Origin: Phoronis australis
Lineage: Eukaryota > Phoronida > Phoronidae
Reading direction: 5' to 3'
NCBI GenBank assembly: GCA_002633005.1
Contig: NMRA01000010.1
Coordinates: 1,206,443 to 1,270,442 of the forward strand
DNA: 64,000 nt
Part shown: piece by piece, positions 23,331-49,723 of the stretch
Numbering within the stretch: the first letter of the stretch is position 1
Layout of the letters: every line of letters begins with the position of its first letter
The notes under the pieces: model-generated
Told to the model about the DNA's origin: nothing
What the model saw: the letters and a program-made list of their open reading frames with translations, nothing else
Database searches by the model: none
Made by a program: the position numbers and the translations under genes

Positions 23331-23591
23331 CTTGTTGCACATGGTGCACATACGGGCATTTCGCACCTCGTACCCAAGGAGTCTATTTTATTTCCTATTT
23401 CTTCTCAACTTTTTTCAGAGCAATATCAGAATATCATGGCAAATTTATGAATTATTTTGCGATTTAAAAGTCATTTACAGTAACTTACGCTTTTGAAAAT
23501 CCCAAATGAAGTCTTACAGAAACTAGGTCAACACACAGAAACATCATTGCTTTGGGTAAACTTTAAGCAGTCGCCATTTTCGGAAGAAAAG
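23331..23591. promoter_or_regulatory. Shared divergent promoter between DDX56 and DHX15
   Basis: Only 261 bp separate the two start codons, so both 5' UTRs and core promoters must lie here unless there are upstream non-coding exons. No TATA box stands out at a sensible place. A YY1-like CGCCATTTT (23572-23580) directly followed by an ETS-like CGGAAG (23581-23586) sits just before the DHX15 start. That pair is typical of TATA-less housekeeping promoters. The middle is AT-rich. Transcription start sites cannot be placed from sequence. Confidence 0.7.
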
Positions 23592-38045
<14,454 letters not shown>

Positions 38046-38445
38046 AACATAGAGGCGGATAGTTGGAAATGGTCACACCTTGACCGTGGATAGCAGAGGT
38101 GTTGTGTTTGGTTCGGACACCTCAGTTTTATGGTGAATGCTGGACTCCCCAAGACTAGTGAAGTTGGTTTACATCCTTGAATCTAGTTCAACTGTTATCC
38201 ACTACACTCATTATGATCCACTACAGGCGGATGTGTTAAACTGTACATAGGATCATTTCTTTTGCTTTATCATAACGGCCTCCAGGAGAAACACTAACGG
38301 AGTTGGTGCGTGCGACCACCCTACTAATGTTTGTGTACATGTACTGTTATGGTTAAACTGATGACACCATCACTATGTTTTGTTCACATGATACTGTACT
38401 TTATGGCTTGTTTTGCCTGACTGAAGGTATGAATTAAGAGAAGTA

Positions 38446-38451
38446 AATAAA
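38446..38451 (+). promoter_or_regulatory. DHX15: Candidate poly(A) signal of DHX15
   Basis: AATAAA in the context GTAAATAAATTACC, about 400 bp after the DHX15 stop at 38045. It is the first exact AATAAA I see downstream of the stop. The interval between is non-coding and free of obvious repeats, so it reads as a 3' UTR of about 0.4 kb. Confidence 0.6.
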
Positions 38452-38689
38452 TTACCTGAAACATTGACCTCCTCAGACCTAATTCCATTGAAGTTAATGC
38501 TGTGTGTCTGAGTGATTTTAGTTACACATGTACTTTAAAAAACAAGAGAGTATTTTAACTCCTCATGGGTTTATGCAAATAAGTGCCGGGCGTGTAGTCT
38601 GCAGGTGGCAGTTAATGTACCAGTCACATCCAAATATCGGCAGAGCCATACATTTGTGTACTGTTGCAGTAGTCACTCAGTGCAAATGT

Positions 38690-40090
38690 TTTGCCACTGA
38701 GTGGCCATTTTTTCAGTAGGTCTTTACGTCAGCTTTCATCCGCCAAACTGCTCAAGGGATCATTGTAAAAATTGGCAGATGTACCTGATGAGAAGGAAGC
38801 ACCTGAGGTTAATTTTTGGGCGGATTTGACAACTTTGGCATCTTGTAGTGGCAATTTTGTTTTTTGCGTCCAGGGAGAGGATCTTTCATGGGCGCACGTC
38901 AACTGCCCATCGTTGTTCTTGTTGCCAAGTGAGAACAGGTCAAGTATGAGGCAATTTTGCTTCGTAGTTTTTATATGCCCACACATTCATTGTCGCATAT
39001 TGCCGTCATCTCTGTCTGGCCTCGGCGGCTGTATTTCCTAAACGCCTTGCAGGATCTTATTGAAATTTTCTCAGGTGTGTTTCTATGGGGTTGACGACAG
39101 AGGGCGACGAGTTTCGGACCGACCCGAATACCGCTGTGCCCCCTAGTGGCAATTTTAGGTTTTTACATTTGTTTGCATCTTCATGATGAAGTTTGGCACT
39201 TAGGTATCTGCTAATGAGTTGACGCAAGCCTCCCGTTTTCGGATGGATTCGAGGCATTCTGCGCCATCTAATGGCCCTTTTTACTATTTTGGAGTGTGTT
39301 TTTTTGGCGTTCGCCCCTCTAACAAACAAACCACTCTAAGGATGACTGAAAATTGGCATGTACTTACTATGAAGAAGACAGTTGATGATTTTTCGACTAC
39401 TTTGGCGCCTCCTAGTGGAAGTTTTTTTGCGCCCATGGCTGTATCTCCTTAACGCTGTACGGGTTCTTTATTAAATTAAGCAAATGTATTGATATGAAGT
39501 CGACAATGGACGACGACAACTTTCGGACAGATCGGTCTACCGGTGTGCCTTCTAGTGGCACTTTTAGTTTTTTATGTTTACCTCTGTATTTTCAAAGGTT
39601 CTCAACGGATTTCCATAAAATTGGGCATATAGATATCTATTAGTGAGATGACGTTAGCTATTCATCTTCAGATTTATTCAAGATATTTTGCGCCACCTAG
39701 TGGCCATTTTTTGTTGTCGCGTCTGGTTTTTGTCTGTCCCTGTGTCAACCAAACTATTCTAAGGATGATTGTGAAAGTTTGGGACGGTTGACGATGATTT
39801 TCCGTCGACTTCGACTACTGTAGCGCCTCGTTTTTTGCACCCATACCTGTATCTCCAAAGCCCTCTGCAGGATCTTTATTAAATTTAGGGTGTGTATTTA
39901 TATGAAATTAACGAGAGAAGACGACGAGTTTTAGACAGATCCGACGAACACTGTGCCCCCTAGAGGCAATTTCTTTTTTTTTTCTGTTTCTCTGAAGTTC
40001 CTTGAGGAATTTTAATGAAATTTGGTAAATGGCTTTCTTTTACATTTCTGGTTTTCAGACGGATTCGACGTATTTTGGCCATTTTGGTGA
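38690..40090 (+). repeat. Array of ~135-bp modules, each with a CTCF-like motif (array 1)
   Basis: Motif starts (degenerate sites included): 38691, 38837, 39135, 39261, 39405, 39544, 39690, 39822, 39952 and about 40078. From 39135 on the spacing is about 125-146 bp. Three module types alternate A-B-C, giving a higher-order period near 410 bp. Type A: GTGCCCCCTAGTGGC then A-T run; type B: GCGCCACCTAGTGGCCATTTT; type C: GCGCCTCCTAGTGG then TTTTTTGCGCCC. Sites 39135 and 39690 match the vertebrate CTCF core (reverse complement of CCASYAGRKGGCRS) perfectly; most others differ by one base. Modules also share GGATTCGACG.ATTTTG and TCTCCTTAACGC-like segments. No coding frame runs through. Confidence 0.75.
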
Positions 40091-40434
40091 TACAAATAAA
40101 CAACCCTAAAAGCACACCATTTGCGATGAATTCGTGGGCGCCTTTCAAGGCTCCACATTGCTCTTATTTTAATTTAGTTTTTTTAAATGTAAAGTGCTAT
40201 ACTTCCATTTTTTATAAAATGTTAAGGTGACGACAGAAGTGTACTTGGCTTGCCTGTAGGAATGTCACTTTTTACCTTGCACTTGAAATGTAACATCAGC
40301 TTGACACCAGACGTATTTTAAAGTAGTGGTTTAGCCCCAAACCCCATGTCTGTCCTGCCTGTGGTTTTCCATCGCTGACAGGGATTTTTGATGGTGTACT
40401 GTACACTGTACATGTCTAACGAATTAAGGTGCTT

Positions 40435-40467
40435 AAAGCACATGTAAACATTGTTTACATGTGCTTT
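40435..40467. repeat. Perfect 33-base palindrome
   Basis: AAAGCACATGTAAACA (40435-40450), one T, then its exact reverse complement (40452-40467). No gene nearby. Could be a fused transposon end or a cruciform-forming site. Confidence 0.85.
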
Positions 40468-40989
40468 GTTTAACAAAGACCGATGTTTTGGAGAGCAAGT
40501 TTAACCGTAGTAGGCTATAACTGGAATGGAACAGGTTAACTCATACGAATTCGGAAAAAATTCCCCAGCTGGCGTGGCATACCGGTCTCCAATGTTATTT
40601 CGATTACCCCTCAAGAACATGTACCTGCTCGCATTCTTTCGGAATCTTCTTAAAATTTCATACAGTAAATGATGAATTTTAAAAAATATCGCAACTCATT
40701 AACAAGCTGCTGTTCGAAAGGCGTGCTGTGTGTGCGCGTTTAGCTTTCATACTGTATTGCCATGGACGGCCCAACATGCCGACGACCGAGGTTATTTTTT
40801 TTCTTTCTGGTAAGCTGCAAGGTCTCACTTACATGTTTATGAATCTACGGAAATCGATTAAAGCCAATCCTGTAAAACATTGATGATACTCTCACAAATG
40901 GCAAAGTGCACCAGTGTGTGAGTGAGGAGAATACGAGACAAGCGTACGGAACCTTGAAAATCATTACACGACAGCGCTCCTTTTGCGTA

Positions 40990-41100
40990 CGTGTAGGTCG
41001 CCAATGCGACCTCGGATTGTGTTTGGCGACCTGGAAAAAATCTTATGACGCCACGAAGCCGCCATTGCGAATATCAAAGTCAGGCAATAATTCCCCTTAA
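40990..41100. repeat. Dispersed repeat with TTTGGCGACCTGG core, copy 3
   Basis: About 110-bp match to 24806-24915 including the distal CAAAGTCAGGCAATAATTCC. The hAT-like MITE at 41126 follows after 25 bp. Confidence 0.6.
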
Positions 41101-41125
41101 GTTCGTTTCAAAGTTAGTGTTGACC

Positions 41126-41273
41126 CAGGGGCGGATCATGGATTTTGAGTTAGGGGGGGCAGGGCTGAATATTAGCCAGGATTTTGCCCGTCGGACATTC
41201 GCAGCCCCGAACTGCTTAATAGAATCTGGGAGAATTTTAGGTGGGGCATGGCCCCCCTCTAAATCCGCCACTG
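41126..41273. mobile_element. 148-bp hAT-like MITE, 5-bp TSD TGACC
   Basis: Ends CAGGGGCGGAT and ATCCGCCACTG. Flanked by TGACC at 41121-41125 and 41274-41278. Same family as 14690-14996 and the pieces at the window edges. Confidence 0.75.
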
Positions 41274-41789
41274 TGACCTGCGAGCCTTATATTATTCGAA
41301 GATTTTCCTGTATTTGTTACACGTGGTTCGCAATTTTTCCGCTTATTTTGTGAAATCAGTACATTTACCACCACAGCAGTGCACACGTCAAACGCGTTTA
41401 AATTACAACAGGCAGTAAACAGATGGAAGTCGGGATTGTTCGGCAAAAATCTGACAAGATCGGTGAAAAGGACGCGCCACCAGTGTGTGCGGTCGTCTGC
41501 TTTCAATGTCCATTCGACGGCGAGAGGAATTGAGTTAGCTTGAGAGTGCCCTACTTATACTGGGATAAATTGGCGAGTTCCGCGTACGATTCTGAAAATG
41601 GAGCACGGGCGCCTTTTTATACGCCCACATATTTCAGACCCGTAGGGAGACGGAAATTATTGGGGGGAGGGGTGTCATTTCTCCAGAATACCACCTTCCT
41701 GTCGCCAGCACCTGGCACGCCTCTCCCTGTTTCCCCAAAGCCCATGGTCAAATAGGAACATTATCTCTTAGACCGCCTTGGAATTCTCT

Positions 41790-44240
41790 CGCCCATAGAC
41801 GAACCCACTGAATGGTGCAGCCAAATGTCTGTTCAAACGAACCACGATGGTTCTTTACGTATTTGCCTGGACCCTGGACCACTCAACAAGGCTCTTCGGC
41901 GTGACACATTCCAGCTTCCAAACATGGACAGCATTCTAATTCTTCCCGGAGACTCACAAGCTAAAGTTCTGTCCAGTTTGGATCTTAAGTCTGGCTACTG
42001 GTATTGCAAACTAGCTCTTTACATTTGTTACTCCGTGGGGTCGTTTTCGATGGGCCTGTATGCCTTGCGGGTAGGCTGTATCCATTGAAATCTTTCTGGA
42101 AAGACTTTTGGAAGCTTTAGAAGGTCTTGTTGGAGTTGTCCTGTGTCGCAGATGATGTTTTGTTGATAGGGCGCGACAACTTAATAGCACCAATCTCAAA
42201 AACCTGCTTCGCCGTGCAGCTGAGCGCAATCTCTCATTCAACCTTAGCAAGTGCAAATTCCGTGTACCAGAACTCAAAGTGATCGTGCTAGACCACATGA
42301 CCAGCAAGGTGTTCAGCGTCTTCAGGGTACGGTAGGGTATCTGGCTAAAATTCCTACCTCGGTTATCCTCGGTCCATTCGTCGATAAGGGCATCCAGAGG
42401 CAGTTTGGGAATGGACTGACGAATGTTAGCAAGCCTTCACCGAGATCAAGTCTCGTGTCCTCTGCACCTGTCCCTGCGTATTATGACCCTGACAAAGAGC
42501 TCGTGGTGGAATTTGATTCCTCTGAGAGAGGCCTCGGTGCTGCGTTGTTACAAGGTGGCAGGCCTATATTTTGCTTATGCATCAAGAGCTCTGACTCTTG
42601 CAGAGGCTAGATATACTTCCATAGAGCGGGAATGTCTTGTTGTGTACGCTGTCGAAAGATTTCATCAAGTTACTTTCGGCTGAAGAGTCATAGTGATATC
42701 TCATCACAAGCCTTTAGAGGCGTTGGCGCAGAAGCCCATATGCAAGTCCCCTTGGCGATTGTAAGAAATGTTCATGAGAATACATAACTATAATGTTGAG
42801 ATTCAGTGGCAACCTGATAAACGTATGTTTATGTCTGATATGCTGTCAAGAGCGACCACTCAGAAACCCACTGCTGAGGAAGCATTGTCGTATGTTAGTT
42901 CTGTGACATGGCTTCCAGTATCTCACGATCGACTTGCTGAACTGCAACTGAGCACTAAGTCAGATTTAATCCTTCAGCAACTCGCTATTGTCATAAGTAA
43001 TATATTGCCTCAGAAAAAAGACGATCTTCCACTGTCACTTCGACCTTCGCCACTCGTGACGAGTACTCTCTGAGTGATGGACTGATTTTCCAGAGGGTAA
43101 AGAGTTGCCCCTTTTCGCATGCCGGGCAGAAATGAAGAATCTCCTTCATGAGCCACATCTCGGTGTTGAAATCACGTAAAGTAGGGCACGAGAATACTTA
43201 TGCTGGCCTGGGATGACTGATGAAATAAAACAGCTCATTCAACAGTGTGATGCTTGCAGAACTTACGAGAGATCACAGCCAAAGAAATCCTTGCGCTCAC
43301 ACGATACCCCTTTCGTCCCTGGAAAAGGGTAGGCGACTACCACATTCTTGTAGATTACTACTCTAACTTCTGGGAGGTGGGTCGTCTTCCTTCATTGTCT
43401 GTGTCCGTCATCATTAAGAAGATAAAACCACGTTTTGCTCGTTATGGAATTGCTTCCGTGATCCTGGCAGATCCAGGAAGTCGGTACACCAGCACGGAAT
43501 ACCGATCTTTCATACACAAGTGGGACTGTACACATCTCGATGAGTTCACTCAAATACTTCCTGTCAATCGGAAAGGTCGAGGCAGCGGTCAAGGCAGTCA
43601 AGACTTTACTTCGCAAGACAGTGTAATAGATCTCAGGCGGATCCTCTTTGGCTATTGTGGAGTCGCGTAATAACCCACAGCAAGGTGTGTGCTGTAGCCC
43701 AGCTCAACGATTTCTCGGTCGTCGCTCACGTTCTCTGGTGCCTGTCACAGCCACACTGTTAGCTCCACGTGACGAGGTCTCACACTCTACCTTACCTTCT
43801 GGAAGGTGACTGCGAATTCAACCAACTCAACTTGGCTATAGGGAGTGGGAGAAAGGATTTTTGACAAAGCAACTTGGTGACAGGTCTTCGGAAGTGCAAA
43901 CCCCTAGGGTATGCTACAAACGCAATTTAGTACTCCTCCGCAAGTCCTATGAACCTCCATCCTCTGCTTCACAAACCCGCGTTGCTGTAACATCTAGTGA
44001 CTCTACAACACATGTTCTCGACAGACCAGTGCGTGATCGACGACCACCATCCTACTTAAAGGACAGAGTCGCGGCTTAGTGTGCTTCATGTGGGGACCAC
44101 TAGTTCTTAGCTATAGACTTCTTCTATCTAGTTCCAATTCTGTTTTTTTCATTATTTTTTCGGGAGGATATTTCGATATTATTTATTTTTATCGCCAATC
44201 AATAGATGGCATTGCTAGTATCGAGTTAGCCTCTTTCTCG
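41790..44240 (+). mobile_element. Degenerate Ty3/gypsy (Metaviridae) LTR retrotransposon
   Basis: Pol-like segments appear in the canonical order but in shifting frames with stops. Reverse transcriptase at 41800-42100 (frame with LRICLDPGPLNKAL and LDLKSGYW); a further RT stretch at 42130-42340; RNase H at about 42430-42680 (VEFDSSERGLGA); a linker ending QPDKRMFMSDMLSRA at 42768-42870; integrase core fragments at 43254-43620 (YHILVDYYSNFWEV, VILADPGSRYTS); and the Arg/Pro-rich pol C-terminus ending in a stop at 44079. GGGAGGATAT at 44162 could be the polypurine tract before a decayed 3' LTR. Gag is not visible. At least four frame changes make it inactive. Confidence 0.85.
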
Positions 44241-44953
44241 TTCTGAAATAAGTGTCATGTCGACAAGCACGTAAATGTTTTATGCGCACTAATTCCGGTC
44301 AGTCTTGAAACAAAAGGAGTGACAGTTCATTGCATCGTCGGGTGAGAAGAAATGACCTTCCTCAACATGAAAGACGGTTGCACGATTTCACAAAAACAGG
44401 AAAATAGAGATAATCGATTTCAACATTGGGCCTTCTCTATATTTTCAAATATCAGGAAATGTACAGCAATTGATGTTATCTGTCAGGTAATCAGTTTTTC
44501 TCAAGTGATATGCTATTTCGAGAAAAACGAAAACAACGAAAAATAGAGCGACAGATGTTTTCGTTATCACTTGCCACAGAGGGGCCTGGATTTAAAATTT
44601 TCTTGATTTTTTAAATTACATATATGAATGATTAAGTGTACGTTTTCAAGTGCGTTTAGAAAACCTTTGCTGCAAAAAGGGGGACCCAAACAACGTCTGG
44701 TCAGGACCCGTGCACTGATACTAAGTTGTCAAATGTTCTCTTGAATTTCCTCTCTTGGCGTATTGGCAGTCTTCTCGACTGTCCCCGACCCCATACCTAT
44801 GTCGGTTGGCACGGTTTAACCATGACATTAAGGCGCCTGCAAATGTTTTTGGAGGCCCTTTCCCCTACCTGCTTCCTACGGCCCTGTATTTAAAAAACAC
44901 TATACGGATGTATGCCTGACTGGAAGCATGTGGACATATAAATATATGGACGT

Positions 44954-45047
44954 CCTAATACTAAAAGGCTAAATGACATCTACCAATCTAGCCCGTTTTT
45001 TTTGCTGGAGCAGAAGTAACTGAACACTTGCTTATTAATGTTGGACT
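44954..45047. repeat. Dispersed ~93-bp repeat, copy 2
   Basis: Partner of 27989-28081 in DHX15 intron 5. Same orientation and same boundaries by eye. Confidence 0.7.
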
Positions 45048-45239
45048 AGATTAACAGTATTCAGTAGTCGTGCATCGTTGATAGGCTATAAACGGATCAG
45101 ATGTAACAAAAAAGCCAAGCTCTCGAGCTTGATACGCGGACATTAACGCCCGGCGTCCGCTGTACTTCTATCTTCAATACCCTTTTGATGCATGCTTATG
45201 AAATTTTCCACATGGATTGTACAGCATGAGCGAACTTTC

Positions 45240-46510
45240 GGACGGATCGACTACCGGTGTGCCCACTAGTGGCAGTTTTATTATTTTTGTTTACTTCTGT
45301 ATCTTCAAAGGCCCTCAACGGATTTTCATCAAATTTCTTAGATAGGCATCTATTAGTATGGCGACGCTATATTCCCGTTTTTGTCGATGGATTTGAGGTA
45401 TATTGCGCCTCCTAGGGGCCATTTTTACTGGGTTTTTTGGGGTCCGCCCAAACCCCTCTAAGGATGTTTGTGAAAGTTGGCACATATGTCACTACTGTGA
45501 AAAAACGACTGAGTGATTTTCCAACGACTCCACTACTGTGGCGCTGCCTTGTTGCAGTTTTTTGAGCCCATAGCTTTATCTCCTAAACCTTCTGGAGTTA
45601 ACAAGTGTTTTCATATGAAGTCGACAACGGACGACGACGGCTTTTGAACGGATCCGACGAACGCTGTATCCCTTTGTGGCACTTTCATTATTTTCCATTT
45701 TCCTCTGTTTCTCTGAAGTTCCTTGACGGATTTTTATGAAATCCGGTATATAGTTTTCTATTAAAGAAAGGTTCATGGACATGTTCCCGTTTTCGGATGG
45801 ATTTGGCGTATTTTGCACCATCTAGTGGCCACTTTTTGTGTTTTACATTCTGGTTTTGGCGTCTGCCCCTCTATTAATGAAATCACTCTAAGGGTGATTT
45901 TGAAAATTGGCGTTCATGTTTCTACTGTGAAGAGGACGGCTGATGATTTTCGGACGACTCTGACAACTGTGGCGCCTCCTAGTGACAGTTTTTTGCGTCT
46001 ATGGCTACTCTCCCAAACCCTCTTCGGGATCTTTAGTAAAGTTGGCAAGTGCATGTATATGTAGCTGACAAGAGACAACGACGAAGAGACATTTGTAAGA
46101 ATCCGACGACGCTGGGAAATTTATTATTTTGTTGTCCTCTGTATCTTTGAAACTCCTCGGTAGATTTATATGAAATTTAATTAACAGGTTTCTCTTAAAG
46201 ATTCGACAGGTTCCCATTTTCGGATAGATTTGACGTATAGTGGCCGTTTTTATTATAATGAAATTTTGCTTATAGGTTTCTATTGTGGAGACAACGACGC
46301 CTACCCATTTTCGGGCGGATTTGACGCATTCTGCGCCACTTGGTGGCCATTTTAAAAATGTTCGAGTACGTTTTTGATATCACCTTCTCCATATACCAAA
46401 GCGGGAGGATCATTATAAAATTTAGAGATGTGTTCCTGATGAGAAGACCGAAGTTGACGTTGATTTTTGGACATGTTCAACTACTCTGGCAAACCCAAGT
46501 GGCAATTTAA
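45240..46510 (+). repeat. Array of ~135-bp modules with CTCF-like motifs (array 2)
   Basis: Same A-B-C module series as 38690-40090, same orientation. Motif starts near 45257 (A), 45405 (B), 45541 (C), 45664 (A), 45815 (B), 45970 (C), 46332 (B) and 46487 (C); the A site near 46110 is decayed. The CTCF-like sites are more degenerate than in array 1, mostly one or two changes each. The decayed Ty3 element lies between the arrays, so an original longer array may have been split by insertion. Confidence 0.7.
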
Positions 46511-46774
46511 TTTTTTCTTTCACAGCTTTAATCTCTTTTACCCTTTGCAAGATCTTTCTGAAATTTAGCAGATTTGTTCCAGTGGAGATGGCAACAGGTG
46601 ACGGCCACTTTCCGTCCAATCCCACTACATGTACAGCTGTGCTGACACAGGTTTTAGGACGCTCACGGATGTTGCGATCACTGGCACTGTCCTATTTCTT
46701 TTCTTTCTAGAGATGGACTTTTGGGTACCCACACTTAGAAAGAGCATAACTTTTTACCTAAACATCAGTCAAGA

Positions 46775-47185
46775 ATGAATGGACTCACCGGATACAGCCC
46801 AAGAGTTATTATCTCTGCGGCGAAGGATGCTAAAATTGTGTCTCCGATGAGTGGCCAGCAATCACTGGTACGGTGCGCGGCTTTAGACAATTTCTCTTTC
46901 TCTTCCATCGACAGAGTCACCAACGATACATTTAGCCCTATGAAAGAAAGTGCGTATCACTCCATACTTTTGCTCCAAAAGCTACATGTAGGTACTGACC
47001 TGTATGGGTCGGTGGCTGCTTTCACGTACCTGGAAGGGGTGTCTGGAAAATACAACGAATATGCAAGCAATTTAATATCAGTGTTACATAAACGAGATAG
47101 AACCCTGACACAACTCTTTGCGAACCCCAAAGACAAGCAGGAAAAGGATCGCATTAGTGGGGTTGTCTATGATATTCACTGTTAA
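46775..47185 (+). pseudogene. 136-codon ORF with a retroelement GIY-YIG-type tail
   Basis: Begins at an ATG (MNGLTGYSPRVIISAAKD) and ends at TAA. The last 25 codons (LFANPKDKQEKD.ISGVVYDIHC) match the segment that precedes the GIY-YIG endonuclease domain of Penelope-like and related retroelements. In the same frame after the stop, to about 47290, come CEEVCVGKTVQPLKKRM and QHRR, the YIGET-like core and the conserved Arg/His. So the C-terminal part is a broken retroelement. The N-terminal 105 residues I do not recognise; they may be unrelated sequence fused by chance. Confidence 0.5.
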
Positions 47186-47889
47186 GGAGAACAATGCGAG
47201 GAGGTTTGTGTGGGCAAGACTGTGCAACCGCTCAAGAAACGGATGTATCAACATAGACGGGCTGCGGGGGAAGGACTTGCATTAGCTGTCGGCATTTTTT
47301 GTCTCAGGGTGCAAATCTTGATTTTTTATGTTATGTAATCATATTGACAGAATTCCTTCACCTCTGACAGATATTTTTATGTTGATGTTGTTTTAGCACC
47401 ACCGGTACTTATGACATTTACGCATTTTAAAGTACGAAAACATGTTAGTTATGGCAAAAGTAATCCTTCATGTAGCTAAAAATAGCCAGAAATCCATCGT
47501 TATTTTGTTTTGTTGAAACACTGCACGTTCTTAATACACATGACATTTAATTGAATCACACATTTAATTGAAATTTGATGTTTTTGTGATCTTAACATGT
47601 GTTTCTTGTTTTTCTTCAGGTGATTGCAGGAATCTGAAAAGTAAAACACAATTTTCAGGCACACTTGCAAAACGAGGTCAGTGTTATGCAAGACACCAAA
47701 TTTGCATGACTTGTGCTCCTTCTCTTACAGCCATGGTGAAAAAGAAAAGCATTACTTACTAGTGTTTTGAACTGTGTTTTTTAATGGTTGATTGTATATA
47801 GAATTTGATTTATAAACCACAAATTCGTACCAGATGTCCTGGTGATTGGATTCCTCAACCAAATATTAATATCACCGTCACCTAAGAAA

Positions 47890-48730
47890 AACTGTATTCT
47901 CCGTAGCTCTGCCTGAATTCCATTAAATTCTTCCGTTAATAAAAGATATATGATGCTGAACATTGGGAATCTTGAAGCTATCTTTGGCCCACAAAAATAT
48001 TAGACCAAGCCCTGGATTTGAATTGGTCATAAGCAAAAATGTCTTTCTTATCCTCCGTAGCTCCTGTATTCTCCGTAGCCCCCAACTTTGAATTGTTAGT
48101 TCATGGTTTGAAAAAAAAACTTGTATCTAGGTGCATTTAGTGAGGAAATGGAGACAAATAAACTCTCCAACACAAGATTTTTTTATTTTTGGGTGGGCTT
48201 TGAAACAAGTTTAGCTAAAATTACTTTTTCGGCTTAAACTCATTGTTAATAAAACATGGATGTTCTTTGGTCAATCAGAAGTGTTGGTATTAACAAGTAA
48301 ATGAATTCTTTTCCATTGCTCAAGTGTTCATTCGCAGGTATCTGCCTATTTTATATTCTCCGTAGCCCCATCCATGACCTCTGTGCTATGTGAGATTTAT
48401 GCATGCAATGTTTGCTGATGATGAAACGTGTTTTCCTGTATTTCTTTTATGGTAGTTAATGGAATTAGGCATTCCTTTTGACAGTGATTTTGACTCTGAT
48501 GATAGTTAAGTGCTAAGTATGTCTAAGGATTAAGTACAATAGCTATGTTTTATATGTATACTCACGCCTTGTGAAGCGTACACAGGTGTGAACCTAGTTT
48601 TTATGTTGATGTTCAGTAATTAAGTACATGAGTTACCAATAATATACTTTCTTGTTCCTAAGCTAGATTTAAGTCTTTTTTCCAAAATGGATGTGACGAT
48701 ACCAATGATGTATTCTCCGTAGCCCACTTT
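47890..48730. repeat. Cluster of five CTCCGTAG motifs
   Basis: TATTCTCCGTAGC or close variants occur at 47895, 48050 (ATCCTCCGTAG), 48067, 48354 and 48711, all in the same orientation and usually followed by CCC or CTC. The surrounding DNA is otherwise AT-rich and not repetitive between copies. Function unknown; clustered same-strand sites resemble subterminal protein-binding repeats of a DNA transposon. Confidence 0.7.
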
Positions 48731-48806
48731 TTTCTTTGTTATTTTAACAGGCCAAATCTCAAAATGAGGATACTTCACAGAAATTTAATCTGATATTCCA
48801 TATACC

Positions 48807-49106
48807 ATGTTGATTCCAGTAAAAGAAGTCTCAAAGCTAAAACGAAAACTTCATAAAATGCCATTTCCGAAACAAAAGTGTGCACTCTGGGTAAAAAAAT
48901 GCCGTGACATGTATAATCACCTGTATGAACACACTCGTGAGTTCAGAAACGAAAATTTAGAGATCCTGTGCAAGGAAAGGAATTGGGTTGACATGGGCCG
49001 CGCAGCTCTGAAGAAAGTGGGGTCTATAGCCCCCCCCCCAGCCCCCTATGGTGCGCCGCCCGTTGAGAGAGGTGTGCAGGTGGCTATTTATATCGCAGCA
49101 CGATAG
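48807..49106 (+). other. Unassigned ORF of 99 codons
   Basis: Starts at an ATG (MLIPVKEVSKLKRKLHKMPF) and has a Lys/Arg-rich first half with a plausible helical composition (VKKCRDMYNHLYEHTREF). A C-run near 49031 marks a change to low-complexity sequence, so the meaningful part is at most about 75 codons. No family recognised; it may be part of a mobile element carrying the CTCCGTAG cluster just upstream. Confidence 0.25.
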
Positions 49107-49723
49107 TCTTCGCTCAACAAACTAGGTGGCGCCAGATTTATATTATCTTCTTTTGGAACGAGAGTATTGAGGCAGTTTCGAGATCACACGTGACCAGAGT
49201 TTCATAGATTTATCTCCGTTTACATCCCATCGAAGGAGACGCGATGTCTCCGAGGATCTAGGAAATCAAAAAAGGTAATTTAGCAAACCAGTTTCAACTT
49301 TAAAATCATGAACATTCCTGGATGGCTCAAGGTCTATATTATTTTGGTAACTTAGTAGCAGCAAACACAACCTTCCGAATTTTCGACAGTTCGCACACTT
49401 GCACCTTCTTGACAAAACATCCAATTGATTAAAAGTGTTTATCTCTTCTGTTTGTCTGTTTCTCGCTCACTTTTGCGGTGCCACTCCAAAACTTCCTACC
49501 CTGTAAACTCTAGCTCAAACTGGTAGCCTGAGAATCCCAAAGGTCCACCTTCAATATACTCATTGGGCGAGAGCTCATCGACACCCGGTGATCGTTAGCA
49601 GCCATGCTAATCCGAGTTAGTACTCTCCAAGTGAAATATACTCTTACCCAAATAACGTTATCAAATTTGTTTGACTTCCTTTTTTCACCGAAGGATTGAC
49701 TGAACTTATCATCGAACGTGCTA

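Noticed and set aside
38690-46510. CRISPR array
   Set aside because: Modules are about 135 bp, diverged, and share most of their length; there is no short repeat/unique spacer layout, and this is animal DNA.
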